Part shown: positions 48,380-61,268 of the stretch, piece by piece
How the letters are laid out: every line of letters begins with the position of its first letter
Numbering within the stretch: position 1 is the stretch's first letter
Origin: Phorcus lineatus
Lineage: Eukaryota; Mollusca; Gastropoda; Trochida; Trochidae
Reading direction: 5' to 3'
NCBI GenBank assembly: GCA_921293015.1
Contig: OV121098.1
Coordinates: 16,268,161-16,332,160 of the forward strand
Length of the DNA: 64,000 nucleotides
Program-made: the position numbers and the translations under genes
The notes under the pieces: generated by a model
The model's input: the letters and a program-made list of their open reading frames with translations, nothing else
Databases searched by the model: none
Told to the model about the DNA's origin: nothing

Positions 48380-49935
48380 CCAAGGCGAAATCCTTACCGA
48401 GTAAGATAAATGTTTCTATACATGTATAACCAAAGTTCTGTCTTTTGACGTCAGTTATAACAACCTGTCATGTTTCCATGCCAAAATTGTCTCTGGTGAC
48501 TTTGTTTCATAGTTTAATAAAGAAGAGTCAAATTAATCGAACTATATGAATAGCTGTTATTATAATTGATAATTGGCTGTATTAAAATTTGACTTTTGAA
48601 AAACATAATGGGACAAACTCAAAGCTTGATAATCATTTTACATTTTACTTGAATTGAAACATTGGGAAAGTCGCACGGTCTGAGCACTTGATTGACTGCA
48701 CCAAAGTACTATTCCTTCAGAAAAATAACTGTGCACTTTGAGCATGCTCTGTCATGGATATATGCTTGATACAAGAAAGTTATTATTATTATTATCATCT
48801 ACCACATAGATGCACATATGACTGGAACTTCACAATCATATGTATTTACAAAACATCTACATATGATATTTATTATATTTCGAATGGTGAAATATGCCAT
48901 TTATCGGTGAAAATAAACCCCGTATTTTCACCGAGTGAAATATAAATGGTATTTTACTCAGTGAAATGATGCAATAATCATATGATGTCATCTGTGACGT
49001 CATGAAACAATTAGATGACATCATGCAATGGTTGCGCTAGCGAAGCATTTTAGCTTCTCAATTCATATAGTCATTTACAGGGTTTTGGGAAACATAATAA
49101 ATAGAACATTTGACATTTTTCGCCGCTCATCTTGAGAACTATGTATTATTGTCTCCAAAACATAGACTGGTGAGCTACAGAGCCCAGGGCTCATTTTTTT
49201 ATTTGATATTTGAAAGTTTGATTTTATAATAAAAGATGAATAAACTATCTATCTTAAATTAATTAATTTATCTCTCCTCCATCATAGAAGAGTTTCAACC
49301 TGTCTAGTCCAATCAATTGCCTTCAATTTGTCACATGATATTCCCGATGCAGACGACATCCATTAGGTACAATTCTAGTTCCATTATTTTGAAAATAATG
49401 AGAAAATGATATAATTTAGATAGGTGAGATTTCAATTTGACAAGTCCACAACTGACAGGCAAGAAAAGGCCTTTTTTAACGTGTCATTGGGAATTAACAT
49501 TTTAGTTTGACAACCGTAAATTTTGATAATAGAATGATAAACCATTGTTCATTGCAAAGGAAATTAAAACAAAAGGCACTTTTTATGGCCAATATGTTCA
49601 GATAAAATTCATATTTGTAGAAATATTAAATATCAAAATATTAAATGTAATAACTGTCATATGGAAAAAAAAGACTCAAGATACTCAGAGATTATGATTC
49701 TCTCTTTCAGTTTATTTTAAAATAATTATTTCCAAAAATATAAACTGAACATGCCATAAAAATCTTCAAATTCTTCAATTCTTCTTCATTTTTGAACATG
49801 CCATATTACATATAACTGAACAATGAATGAAATGACATTAAGAAAACATTTCTTATTACTGGGAAGCAAGTAAAGAATTGAACTGACTTTCTATAACGTA
49901 ACATGTTTTTACAGCATCGTTTTTTAAAAACCTAT
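48380..49935. other. no gene seen
   Basis: This is sequence upstream of the secreted-peptide promoter. It contains a GTGACGTCATGAAAC site (CRE-like TGACGTCA at about 48997) but no coding exon. Confidence 0.45.
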
Positions 49936-49941
49936 ATCAAC

Positions 49942-50391
49942 TTAATGTGACTCAGAGTATGTTTGATGATTCTTCTCTGTGGCTGAAATAAGAGCCAAAA
50001 TACCACGTCATAAAGTTGCATCTTTATCGCTAAATATCCAAATTTTGATATTTTATTGTTTTCAAAGATTTAGGAAAATGGTCACATAAATGCCAAGAAG
50101 TCGATTTTCTATGTCCATATGATATTTGAATAACATACTAAACACTACCAATCAATATTTGTTGTTGTGTCTTCTCTAAATAAGTTTCAAATATTACATT
50201 GGAGTAATTGCCGCGGCCATTGTCTGGTTTTCAATCACAATTCACGATTTTAACCTGTTTATTGTCACTATGCAGAACTTATAATCACTTAGATGCTGAT
50301 TATCAGATCCAACCACTACTTCTCGATAAAATAACACCATTTATGAAGTTTGACATATTCGACTCCAACAGCATGCTCTGTGTCCCTTTAG
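49942..50391 (-). mobile_element. TTAA-type MITE, copy 5, full length
   Basis: The low-coordinate end is TTAATGTGACTCAGAGTAT and the high-coordinate end is ATGCTCTGTGTCCCTTTA, an inverted pair. The inside carries the minus-strand versions of the GACAATGGCC block and the TGTTTTCAAAGATT/GGTCACATAAATG block that matches copy 2. The open frame at 50208-50531 is mostly this element. Confidence 0.78.
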
Positions 50392-50678
50392 AATCTTCCA
50401 CGCATGGCGGCATGCAGTCAAACCTTCCTCTCAATCTAAAAACCCCTACAAGAAATCTTTTAAAGAAAACAAGAATCTCTCAAAATTCTCAAATGCTTGA
50501 TACACTTCTGCAATGTCTCCTTTGGCTCTGAGAAAATGTCCCCAAATTAAATTCCCTCAACCTGCTGGCACCAAAATGTCCTGGGCCATGGCGAGGGAAG
50601 GGGGATCTGGCGATACGGGAGGGGGAGTGTTGTGAGAATGACAGATGTCAAGGGCAGGGGTAGAATCGTCTCGTATAA

Positions 50679-50714
50679 TGACAGATGGACAGACAGATAG
50701 ACAGACAGACAGAG
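50679..50714. repeat. (GACA)n microsatellite
   Basis: Nine imperfect CAGA/GACA units. Confidence 0.9.
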
Positions 50715-52920
50715 GAATGACACTGTGTGTTTCTCAAGTCCCTAATTGCATTTTGATAATCACCGCCAAGGTGTGAAGGGGCTATTTCTGTTGTCTACCT
50801 TAACGGGCCCATGAATACATTTGAAGACCGTGTCAAAGGTCATGCGACTGGAGTGCTCTCAAATAAGCCCTCAATACAAGCCATCGCGGCAATTTGACTC
50901 GCACATTGTTGTTGAGATATGAAGCATCAATTTTCATTTAAGATTCAAGCTTACTAATTTCTCATTTGCTAAATGCGGTGAAAAGTCTGCATATGAGCTT
51001 AAATTAATTTGCAGTTTGGTTAATTTTGACTAAACTCTTTGAATTACCATGACAGAAGCTTGACCCAAGTGCAGACTTTGAAAATTCATCGAATTTCACT
51101 CATGGACACTGAGAAAGTAGTTTTAATATCAAGGCTGGCCGACACAAACCACATTTGCTCTAGCGGGTTAAACATTGTCACTTTCAATTTGAAATTCATT
51201 GTTTTAAAAAAAACACATTTCTATTACAACATGTGCTTAATTACTGTTGTCGGATGATAAAGAGGAAATCGTTTTTCACTGTAACAGGAAAAGATTTAAA
51301 TGTTTCTCACACAAAAAATGAACATTTTGACTTTTTAGTTTTTCAAGCCCATAAGCAAAATCCATCACTGAGAGTCAATCATGTTAGCTTTTTTCTATTT
51401 TTAACTGCTATACCCCCAAAGCAAAATATTTTGTGGCACATTCTGTGCACCAAGGGGATAAGAGTTTTACATAGCCTGACACCCTTCAAATGGCATTTGT
51501 AGAGGCATCATCCTCTTAAAGTATTTAATGACTTCTTCTTAAAAACCAATAGGCATACAAAGCTTAATATCCAGAATTACATAGTTCATAGTTATGATTA
51601 GTCTGTAGGTCAGACCCTGAAATAAGGTAGAAGCCTAAGCAAGTCAATAAAAAGACTTTAAAGCTTGAGTTCAGTCTCCTTTTCATTTCATTTATAATAA
51701 GTTTTTAAATTTTTCGATTAACTGATGCATTTTTCATTTCAGAGTCTAATTGTTAGACTAAGTTATGATATGGACACTGCATACATAATCTTGTCTAGAT
51801 CCCCATTTCAAGATCGTTGTGGCAAGTTGTCCATTGAGAACCTACATTTACTTCTTTTAAGAAAATTATAATGCCAGCAAACTCAAAGTTTGACAACATT
51901 TTCATGAACATGATGATGAAATACTTTCATTCTCACACTCTCAGTAATGAGGATGTAGCATTGAGGACTGTGGATCTTTGATCTTCAAATTCTTTGGTCA
52001 AATATAAAATATCATTATAGTAGAGTGTAATTTGATTTTTTCGACCTTTATCAATTACTTATTTGAACATTAATAAAACTGTCCCTTTCAAGGTTGAGGG
52101 TGTATTGTACGCTTTAATGGGACAGAAGAGAACATATATATATATATATACACACACATAGACTTGACCCTTGGTTCCTCATCTGAAATTTACAGTTATG
52201 GATAAACACATTTTTAAAACAGGTTTACAGTGGAGAAAAACTAAGTTAAAGATGTCTATAAAGTCTATATGCAGCTTGTAACAAGCTCGTTTAATCTTCT
52301 TGCATCATAATGAATTCATTAAAGATGGTTCCTGGGATGTGTGACATGTGAAATAAAGGTTGACATATCCCAGGTCACGATGACCTAGATTGAAGATAAA
52401 AATCGGTTCCATTTATTCCGATGTGACATGAAATTAAGCTTTATTTGAAATAATTTGATCGTATCAAATATCACAGGCTGCCGACATTCATTCATACTTT
52501 ACTTCACCAAGATAGAATTTGCTTAGATAGAGAAAATCAACCACTGTTTTGATCTGATTAACTCTTTACCTTTATAAATTCATAAAACATGACATGGTAA
52601 ATACTTTTGGCGCTTAACTTAAATAGATATGTAAGCCTGAAGTTATTTGCCTTACAAAAAATTGAATTTGAATTTAAATGAATGTCCTATTTTTGTGGAA
52701 ACAAAATTCGACGGAACATTTATGTTAAACATGCATACAAGGTAGTAATACATTACCATTTCTCAATCTAGATGAAGGGCTAACTGTTAATGCTACAAAG
52801 AATGTTTTACCAGAGTAATTAAGGGTAATTAATGGGATCCAGACATTAATATTGATCTTGTCTGGTTTAATTAGATCCAGATTGGTTTAAGCCTATTTGA
52901 AATTACCGTTTTATGATACA
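50715..52920. other. no gene seen
   Basis: AT-rich. Frames at 51039-51257 and 51233-51502 are without splice or promoter context. Confidence 0.5.
52133..52160. repeat. (TA)n(CA)n microsatellite
   Basis: ATATATATATATATA followed directly by CACACACA. Confidence 0.9.
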
Positions 52921-52922
52921 TT

Positions 52923-53085
52923 CAGTGATGGATCCGTGGAGGGGGGTTAAGGGGTTCAAACCCTCTATCTCCCTCTAACCCTAATCCCTCCCCTTTTTGG
53001 ACAAAATTTAAAGTTTGACCGTAAAATAGGTGACCCCCAGGGTGACAACATCCCCCTTCTTTTAAAATTCCTGGATTCACCACTG
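52923..53085. mobile_element. hAT-like MITE, 163 bp
   Basis: The ends CAGTGATGGATCCGTGG and CCTGGATTCACCACTG are inverted repeats of the CAGTGGCGGATCC type common in hAT elements. The interior is C/G-tract rich (GGAGGGGGGTTAAGGGG and CTCTAACCCTAATCCC). The expected 8-bp duplication is not clear (GATACATT versus ACATATAT). Confidence 0.5.
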
Positions 53086-53398
53086 ACATATATATTTTGG
53101 TTTTTAATGGTCTCTAAGGTAACCTTTGTGCAATGTTATAAATGTGAGTTAAGGTTTAATTACCTTAGCGAAAGTTGCTTTGTGAAAGGGGATTCAGGCT
53201 TTGAATATTAAGAACAAATGACATATTTGAAATGAAATACTCATCACTGTTGTCAAAATTTTCAAATGGTGAACAAAGTAATTGATTTGCAATTGATGGC
53301 AAAAGGTTTGTTGAGATGTTAATTCACATATTATTATTTTCATTAATGAAATATTTATAGTTCCTCCACTAGATTCTCATTCAGCCCTTCAGAAGCAA

Positions 53399-53626
53399 AC
53401 ACAATAAAAATTTCAAAAGTGAGTTTTTGTTTATTATTTATTTTCAGTTCTTTTCAATATAAAATTCTTTGTTAACACAATAAAAACTTCAAAAGTGAGT
53501 TTTTGTTTATTATTTATTTTCAGTTCTTTTCAATATAAAATTCTTTGTTAACACAATAAAAACTTCAAAAGTGAGTTTTTGTTTATTATTTATTTTCAGT
53601 TCTTTTCAATATAAGATTCTTTGTTA
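53399..53626 (+). repeat. three tandem copies of a 76-bp unit
   Basis: Copies begin at 53399, 53475 and 53551 and are nearly identical (ACACAATAAAAACTTC start). Each contains AAAAGTGAGTTTTTG and then TTATTTATTTTCAG, a donor-like and acceptor-like pair only about 30 nt apart. Confidence 0.93.
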
Positions 53627-53711
53627 TGTGGTTGCAGTTTACATCCATCCTGGATGTTAAATTACTCTTTGTCAAGTCAGGAGGATAATGTCGACTAGAT
53701 ACAGTTCTTAC

Positions 53712-53772
53712 CTCCTTCTGCCAATGAACTTCCTTGCAAGGTTTAAAGTTATGACGTTCCTGTTTTCGCTTT
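53712..53772 (-). CDS. candidate 61-nt internal exon, unrecognised
   Basis: On the minus strand the segment lies between an acceptor (TACCTTACAACAACAG) and a GGAG|GTAAGA donor. Two frames are open; one reads KRKQERHNFKPCKEVHWQKE. The other would accept the phase-1 end of the 63.3-kb exon. Size and signals fit a small exon, but there is no independent support. Confidence 0.22.
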
Positions 53773-53779
53773 CTGTTGT

Positions 53780-56700
53780 TGTAAGGTAAAACTAATTAAC
53801 ATGAAATAGGTGTGATGAAGGAGGTCAAATTTTAAATCAAAGCTAGATTTTGATCAATATAAAGAGTGATTAAGTAATTTTACTCAATAGAGGAGATTTC
53901 ATCAAAAAAATTGTATCAATGAGACTTAAAAACCAAAATATCATTCCAAGGGGGAGATAAGTGGTAAAACTTGAAACTATACAATTTGGAAATCACTTTT
54001 TTGATGATAATTATCAACAGTCATACAATCATAAACAAATTATGTGATAGCAGGTTGCTCGAGGTTCATCTATATCATCCATAATCACGTAAAAATTGGG
54101 AAATTAGGAAACCCTCGAAGCTGTTGCTAATTATCCCTATTATTGTCAAACATGTAATGAGGGACTGTGGAGTTTCATCCATGCAGAAAATACTCTTTTT
54201 CATTTATGGTTTCGTGTATTTTGCCGTCACGGTATACGCACATTATACCACAGATAATCGTTTCTTTTTGCATTTTGTACGAGTGTCAAATTTCATCCTT
54301 TAGATTTTTAATTAGCCGATAATTAGTTAATGCGTTTGATGTAAGGTCATGCAATGCATGATGGGATATGTGTTGCCATCTGGCCTGCTGTCAAAATCTG
54401 AAATATTTCATATCATTATACAAACATATTCCTACTTCAAGATAAAATTAAGCCCACACAAAAACTAGCACTGGTATTGAAAAGTGCTCTGCTTTTTGAG
54501 CCCATTTGATCTCAATATTAATATACCGAATGGACCATCTGCAAAATTTTAAAAGATGACAAGTTTTTGGTTTATTATAATCCTAAGATGTTTCCCCGAG
54601 GGGGGTACAAACTAAACAATAGACATTGTCAATTAACATTGTGACATTTTGACATTTTTTGAAGTCCAATATGTCATGTGATTTATGGCTTTATGAATTT
54701 AGAAGAGATGAACTGATTTATATTTATTGAGATGTCAAATTTGGATTCTGTACGTGATAATGTATTTTGGTTTCTAAAAAATGTTTGCTGCAGTAATTAA
54801 TTCTTTCCTAATTAAGAAAGTAGAAGATTCTACATGATTAATGTTTTAACTCTTTTCTTGTGTATGATACTATCCTGTCAGTACCATAAATAATTAAGTC
54901 TATAACATTCCAAACTATCTATGCTCTTTATAATTTACAGTAATAAATTTCAAAATTTATGACCATATTTAAAAGGTTCTGTAATTTTGTTACTAAGACT
55001 GGCACTATTTATTTCAGTACGTGTTTGATTAATTCATATTTTAAAAGATTTAGGTCAATTACCCTTTATGAAAGTTAAAATATTTGTAGTAATTGATAAC
55101 TCTCTTAAATGAGAATAGTAAATCAACATAGTAATATTTGTCAAAATATTTTGAACAAAATAAATGAATGAAGTAGATCTTGCATATATAGCAAGCTTTA
55201 ACTTTTCAACTTAAAGTTATTGAAAAATATTCAACTTAATAAAATAGTTTTACGACCATAAAAGTTTGTGTGAAATTTCAATTGAAAATAGTAAATCAGT
55301 GCAGCACAAACTAATTTTATATTTGTCATTTTGAAATTGATTCAATTGAAATACAAGGTGTATCTTTGTTAAAAGTTAGTCTTGTCGGAATATCTTCGCA
55401 TTGATGACATCTTTGTTACAAAAAATTTTCTGTAGCAGAAATTTAATTTTCGTTATCCACATAAGCAGGCATGTCACTACTCATTTCATTGCTTCTCCGA
55501 TTTCATGTCATCAGATATCTCCAAATCTGCAATGAAATAGTTTTCTCAACATGACGCCTTGTCATTCTAAGTTTTGACAAATTAGTACCAATGATTATTT
55601 CCAATTTTTTAGGAAGAAAGCAGTGAAGTCTGAGAGTTGATTAATTAAATTTTGAGAAATTTTCTAGAAGGCGCCTTGATAAACCTCTCATTTGTCATTG
55701 TTTGATTGGTTATAATTGAATATAGGCCTGTTATAAAAATTTGGAATCATCTTTGATACTATCTCTTTTGAAAAATACACGATGTCAGTTTGTTAGATAA
55801 ATGAGCATTAAATCTTAATAGCGTCACCCGCCATTTGTATTTTTCAAAAGGGGTTCAAATTTTGAACTCATCAATTTTCGTCGACAAAACATCCATTCAT
55901 TTCTTTATATGAAAACAAAACATATCAGAAAATCACATTTTTCATGCCTGATTCAGATATTTGTTATATCAGATTAAATTTCATAATTAAAGGGAGAGAA
56001 TTTAAAACAACCTTCTTAGTGCTAAGGGAACCCCTTAGCCTAGAGTTACAACATCGAATTAAGATCATGTAATTCTAAGGGAGCGTTGTGCAAGTTGGCT
56101 CAAACCCTTATAATAGATCAAACTTTATATAAGTATGGTAGGTCTATAACATTGTAACCATTTTTTATATGAACTTAATTTTACATAAGCATTTAACTAT
56201 AAAGGAATCTCATACATATCTATTTTATATATTTTTTTCAATTTTTGAATTTAGACATTTTCCAAAGTTTGAATTACAGAAACTAAAATAAATCTGCTAT
56301 CATTACACATTCGCAATGGAACAAAATACTCCACAAAATTTCTAAGCACATAAATCATAAAAACATAAAATCATAAAAAAATAATGATATTTTTTTAACT
56401 GAATACCAAGCATTTATCTGTAGGATTGTGTCTCAGTTTACTCAGCCGCATTCATAGCAGCCTCTTTGGTCTGCAGCAGGGATCAAGTTAAATCAGAAGT
56501 CTTCAAAATCTAAAAAAAAATATTTGAAGACGTCTAACGACATTTCATTGTCAAGTCAAGACAACGATGATGAAAGCATGTGAATGATAGTGAGTCAGTC
56601 AGTTTATAAAAGTCCAGGTTCAGACCCATCTCATTGATCTCATCCTGTTCAAAGCATTATGGATAATACTCTCTGAGCCAATTGAAAGGAAATTGAATCG

Positions 56701-57035
56701 GATTAAAAACTAATTTGTCAGTTTAATTTAGCTGACAAATTTGATAGGTTAATTGGCAGGTGTAACGATGGACTCTTTTAAAAAGCTGAACGAAATGGAC
56801 GGGCCAAACTGGCGCCATACTAACTGATTCTTCTGAAAATGGGATTTTTCTGAGACGGCGCCAAGACAACAATAACAATTTGACTCCTGATAGAAAAACA
56901 ATGCTTAGCAAAGTCTGACATTCTTTCCGAAGATTTCTTTCAATACTTGATTTCGACCCTTATTTTCATAGCTCTTGCTTTTTGTTAAGATAGTGTTAGC
57001 TACCTTTCATTTACATTGGTGTACAGTCTTTGTCG
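53780..57035. other. no gene seen
   Basis: AT-rich, no recognised repeat. 56720-56900 is slightly G+C-richer with two GGCGCC sites and only a 19-codon plus frame. Confidence 0.5.
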
Positions 57036-57039
57036 CTTT

Positions 57040-57720
57040 CAAGAAATACCAATATTGAGGCACTTACATAGTACAAGAAATACCAATATTGAGGCGCTTA
57101 CATAGTACAAGAAATACCAATATTGAGGTGCTTACATAGTACAAGAAGTACCAATATTGAGGCGCTTACATAGTACAAGAAGTACCAATATTGAGGCGCT
57201 TACATAGTACAAGAAGTACCAATATTGAGGTGCTTATGTAGTACAAGAAATACCAACATTGAGGTGCTTACATAGTACAAGAAATACCAATATTGAGGTG
57301 CTTACATAGTACAAGAAATACCAACATTGAGGTGCTTACGTAGTACAAGAAATACCAACATTGAGGCGCTTACATAGTACAAGAAATACCAACATTGAGG
57401 TGCTTACATTGTACAAGAAATACCAACATTGAGGCGCTTACATAGTACAAGAAATACCAACATTGAGGTGCTTACATAGTACAAGAAGTACCAACATTGA
57501 GGTGCTTGCATAGTACAAGAAATACCAACATTGAGGCGCTTACGTAGTACAAGAAATACCAACATTGAGGCGCTTACGTAGTACAAGAAATACCAACATT
57601 GAGGCGCTTACGTAGTACAAGAAATACCAATATTGATTTGCTTACATAGTACAAGAAATACCAACATTGAGGTGCTTACATAGTACAAGAAATAACAATA
57701 TTGAGGTGCTTACAGAGTGC
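57040..57720 (+). repeat. 34-bp minisatellite, about 20 units
   Basis: Units read AAGAAATACCAACATTGAG followed by GTGCTTACATAGTAC. Early units mostly carry CCAATATTG and later units mostly CCAACATTG; GGCGC/GGTGC and ACATAG/ACGTAG also vary. The minus-strand open frame here (57404-57586) is just the repeat read every third unit. Confidence 0.95.
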
Positions 57721-57930
57721 GACACTAACACTTATGTTATATTTGTTGTTTTTACAGAATGGCATAATGTATACATTGCTTTCAATATTTTTTATTCTGC
57801 AATAATTTGTTTAGATAAATCAAGAAAACTTTGAGTTGCAAAACATTTAGTAACATTGAAAAATGAAAGAGTCCATTGTAAGAATTTTGATTCTGTTTTT
57901 GACTTCAACAATTTAATCTTCTCGCTTCAG

Positions 57931-58020
57931 GATTGCGCCATTCGGAGACAAAGAAGAGTAATTGATTCCTGTTTCTATCAACCCTGATGTTTGCTGCTCG
58001 GGGTTATCACAGGTGTCCAG
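57931..58020 (+). other. 90-nt exon-like segment with stops in all three plus frames
   Basis: A strong acceptor (TTAATCTTCTCGCTTCAG) and a CAG|GTAAAA donor enclose exactly 90 nt that is richer in G+C than its flanks. All three plus frames contain stops, so it could only be an untranslated exon. The minus strand here is open for about 50 codons to TAA (ending LSPNGAILKRED) and could instead be a C-terminal exon of a minus-strand gene. Confidence 0.25.
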
Positions 58021-58483
58021 GTAAAAACAATGCTTAACGAGATTATTCCTTTGTTTGATGTTGGCCGTTTAAAAAAAAGCTGCAATGGTTTTTAGCACTT
58101 TTTCTTATCAAGTAAGAGTGATCAGAAATACAATACAGGATATGTAGTTAAAAGTCATCCTACAAGCGTGGTTTAGTACGTGCGAGTACCTTTCGCTAAA
58201 TTAGTAGAGTGTTAGACTCTCACCTGGAGGGCTCATGTTCTATTCTCCCTGGAATTTGTTATTTGTATTTTTGCTCCAGCTTCATTTGACACCAATGTAC
58301 TTAAAACTCCTGTATCTTCTCCTTTTATATCATCATGGAGGACCATTTTGCTTTGATTTTATAAAACTTGTTATGCCTCTGCCTTCCTGCAAGATTTTTT
58401 TAAAGGAGGGTGCACTTCATTAAAGTTTTTCATGAAAATTTAATGGCATAGTCATTGTTAAACAGAGTATGTTATCATAGTCA

Positions 58484-58561
58484 AATAGCCCCTGGCGGGA
58501 TTCGAACCACAGACCTCTTGATCCAAAGCCAAACACGCTAACTACTGGGCTATCCTGCCCC
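58484..58561 (-). repeat. tRNA-like SINE head, well preserved
   Basis: Minus strand: GGATAGCCCAGTAGTTAGCG (A-box) and GTGGTTCGAATCCCGCC (perfect B-box) enclose an anticodon-like arm with loop CTTTGGA. The two ends do not pair as an acceptor stem, so it is a SINE head and not a working tRNA gene. TTTGGATCAAGAGGTC is shared with the S1 copy at 23.8 kb. A degenerate head may also lie on the plus strand at about 58175-58245. Confidence 0.55.
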
Positions 58562-58569
58562 CTTATTTG

Positions 58570-61120
58570 ATGAGATATACTTGAGAAACATGAAAAACTT
58601 CCTATTTTCAAATGTCTTATATTCATCACTCTCATATGTCTTAAGCTCTTTGTTTTTACACATTTTGAATGTCCATTAGCATTCTGAATATCTTCAAAAT
58701 GCACAAAGAAGGCAACTATTTTGTGCCATCTATAAAGGGGGTATAAGAAATTTCTAATCAGTTTTGATGAAATTTCTCGAAAATTAATAATGTTTCGCCC
58801 TGAAGTACTTGTGGTTTCATAGTCTCGCCGAGGGGATAATTATTATTACGAGTTTTATCTCGCGGGGAGTAGAATGTCAACGATCAGGAGCTACATTTCT
58901 GAAATTAATATTGGTTTTTATGATGGTACAAACATATTAAACGTGCACCACTTTGATTATTGAAAAAGCAATATTAAACTTAATAAGCCTAAAGCAATGT
59001 TTTGTAATGAATTTTGTGAAACTACCCATAATGCTCTTTGTTTGTTTCTAGCAGTCATACAATAGCTTGCAGATATGAATTAAAAAATTCTTATCTCATA
59101 TTGACTAAAATTTCATTGTTCTTTGTGAAAGTTTCCCTAGTCAGAATTTTTATAAAATCCCCAAAATAGTCTGTTAAATGTTTTAATTTCAAATGTTGGA
59201 TTTGAAAAAGAAGTCGATATATATTCCCTCAGTCTGCACTTTTTAAAAAGTTATAGTTTAACAATATTTTAATTCAAAAATGGAAAGTGAGATGTTATGG
59301 TTAATTTAAAGCTATTCTCTAATCTTTTCGACATTCATTTTCAGAAAAAAACCATTATATTTATAATAATTATAAGATTTTAACCCAAGACATGATTAAG
59401 ATGTAGACATTAAATCATATGTACCTTATACTCCTCCAGAAAAAGTAATGATATTCTTTTTTAAACCCTCTTTAGAAACATTAATTTTGGTTGAGTAAAC
59501 ATGGCAGCTAGCGCCTATTTTTTTTCTTGGAAAAAAACTCTCAGTCAAATTGACCAGTTTAAATCACTGATAGTTCGGCGAGATATATAGCTTAATCATA
59601 GACTATGTTCGTCTCATTTTGACAATCAAGAGTTACAGATTCAATACCTATGGTCATCACCATGCTCATTTACAGCAGTAAAATATTTCAATTTTGTGCT
59701 CAACCATGATTATGTTTTGTGATATCCTTAAATGGCCATCACAAGTTTTAAACACTACTGTTAATTATAGGAGAGTCATAACAAATAATTATATCTAAAT
59801 GTATACAAATTTACATAAAAAATTGGGTAATAGTGCCTTTAAACTATCAAATAATCAGAGAGACAAACTAGTTAAATGCTACTAGTGGTAGCATGAGGTG
59901 TACAATCAAGAAACAGTTGATGCTGTTTAATGTTTATAAGATTGATCAAGATATGTAAAGCTTTTCTGATCAATGCAAAATTCTAGTTACAGAATCAATA
60001 CAAAGTCATTCAAAATTAATATTATGATTTTTTTTATAGTTTTTTTTCCTTGATGAAAATGGCAGAAACAAATTAGTAGTAGTTATGAAATAAACACGAT
60101 ACTGGTCACTGGTACTTAGGAAGGAATCACCACTCTTCTATGATCTTGCTATTTTCATTTTTGTCACATTTGTTTGAATTGGTTCGACAAAACACAATCT
60201 GAAAATTGCTGAGATTAAAGCAAAAACTAATATAGGCCACTTTGCCCTACTCTTGATGACAAACAAGGGATTATAACAGTTTTGTTCCATAACCTTGGAA
60301 AGACAATAATCATTGGCCAAGTTTGACGATCTTGCATTATGCTTGCAGCAAGGCTTAACGACTCAAACAGAACTCTCCAGTTTCTGAAGATTGAAAATTC
60401 AAACTTGTGATAAAAGATGCTGATGACGTTAGTGTCTTTAGCCTGCTAATATTAACACTTGAATAGTGATGAGTGTACTACAGCTGTGTCTGTGAGTATT
60501 CCACTAACGAAGCAGGGATGACGAAGTTTTGAATGTGCTCGTTGCTACATCATTGTAGGCTTTAGTTTCGACCATCTCCGCATTGATTATGTTGTCGAAA
60601 CAGGAAGCTTTGTCTGGCAAGGGAAGTAACTTTTGCTTCATGCATAGCTGGTCATCTCAAATTTAATGGAAATTTTGTCAGTCAAAATAAGCATCAATTA
60701 ACTAAACTCGTGACAGTACCATCCTTTAAGTGCTACCTTCATCACCCTGTAAGGAGTCATGGACTAGTTTCTAAGTTACATTTCCTCTGATATAATTGGA
60801 TCCCCAGCTTGTTCATTCTTCCCAGCATGCTCACTGCACTTCCTGTTGTCAATTCAACTTCCTGTCTTTGATTGGCACCCTCTTGATAGGTTCAAAGGTC
60901 ACAAGTAGTTACAACATATCAGTTGCTCAATTCATTAAATAAACCTTACAAATATTCCCTATCTTAAGGCAGTGGCCAATTATAAGTAAATAGAGAATTT
61001 CACCCACATGTCCTCTGTTATCAAATATATTAATACAAGTTGATAAAAGTTACAAATATCTGAGGCTTGCCATACTTTGACTTTGAACAAAGACCTGTTG
61101 ATAAATTGGATACAAGACAC
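58570..61120. other. no gene seen
   Basis: AT-rich. 60440-60660 and 60720-60960 are more mixed in composition but hold no open frame with splice sites. Confidence 0.45.
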
Positions 61121-61268
61121 AAGGGTGAGATCCTATTCATCAACCAAAAACATTTTTGTCATCTGCTGCCATGAGCTAAGCTAGAGTAGGGGACTTGGTA
61201 TTCAGCTCCAGAGGTATTTTTGTCCAGTTCTTGCTAGCGCCATATCTCAGAAACCGTTATACTTGGAT

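Noticed and set aside
50208-50531. 107-codon plus-strand frame
   Set aside because: The first half is MITE copy 5 in antisense and the rest has no signals.
57931-57990. Insulin A-chain-like look of the plus frame (RRVIDSCFYQP then a stop, then CLL)
   Set aside because: There is an in-frame TGA in the middle and the essential cysteine pattern is incomplete; most likely coincidence.
58484-58561. Functional tRNA gene
   Set aside because: A- and B-boxes are good, but the two ends cannot form an acceptor stem; it is a SINE head.
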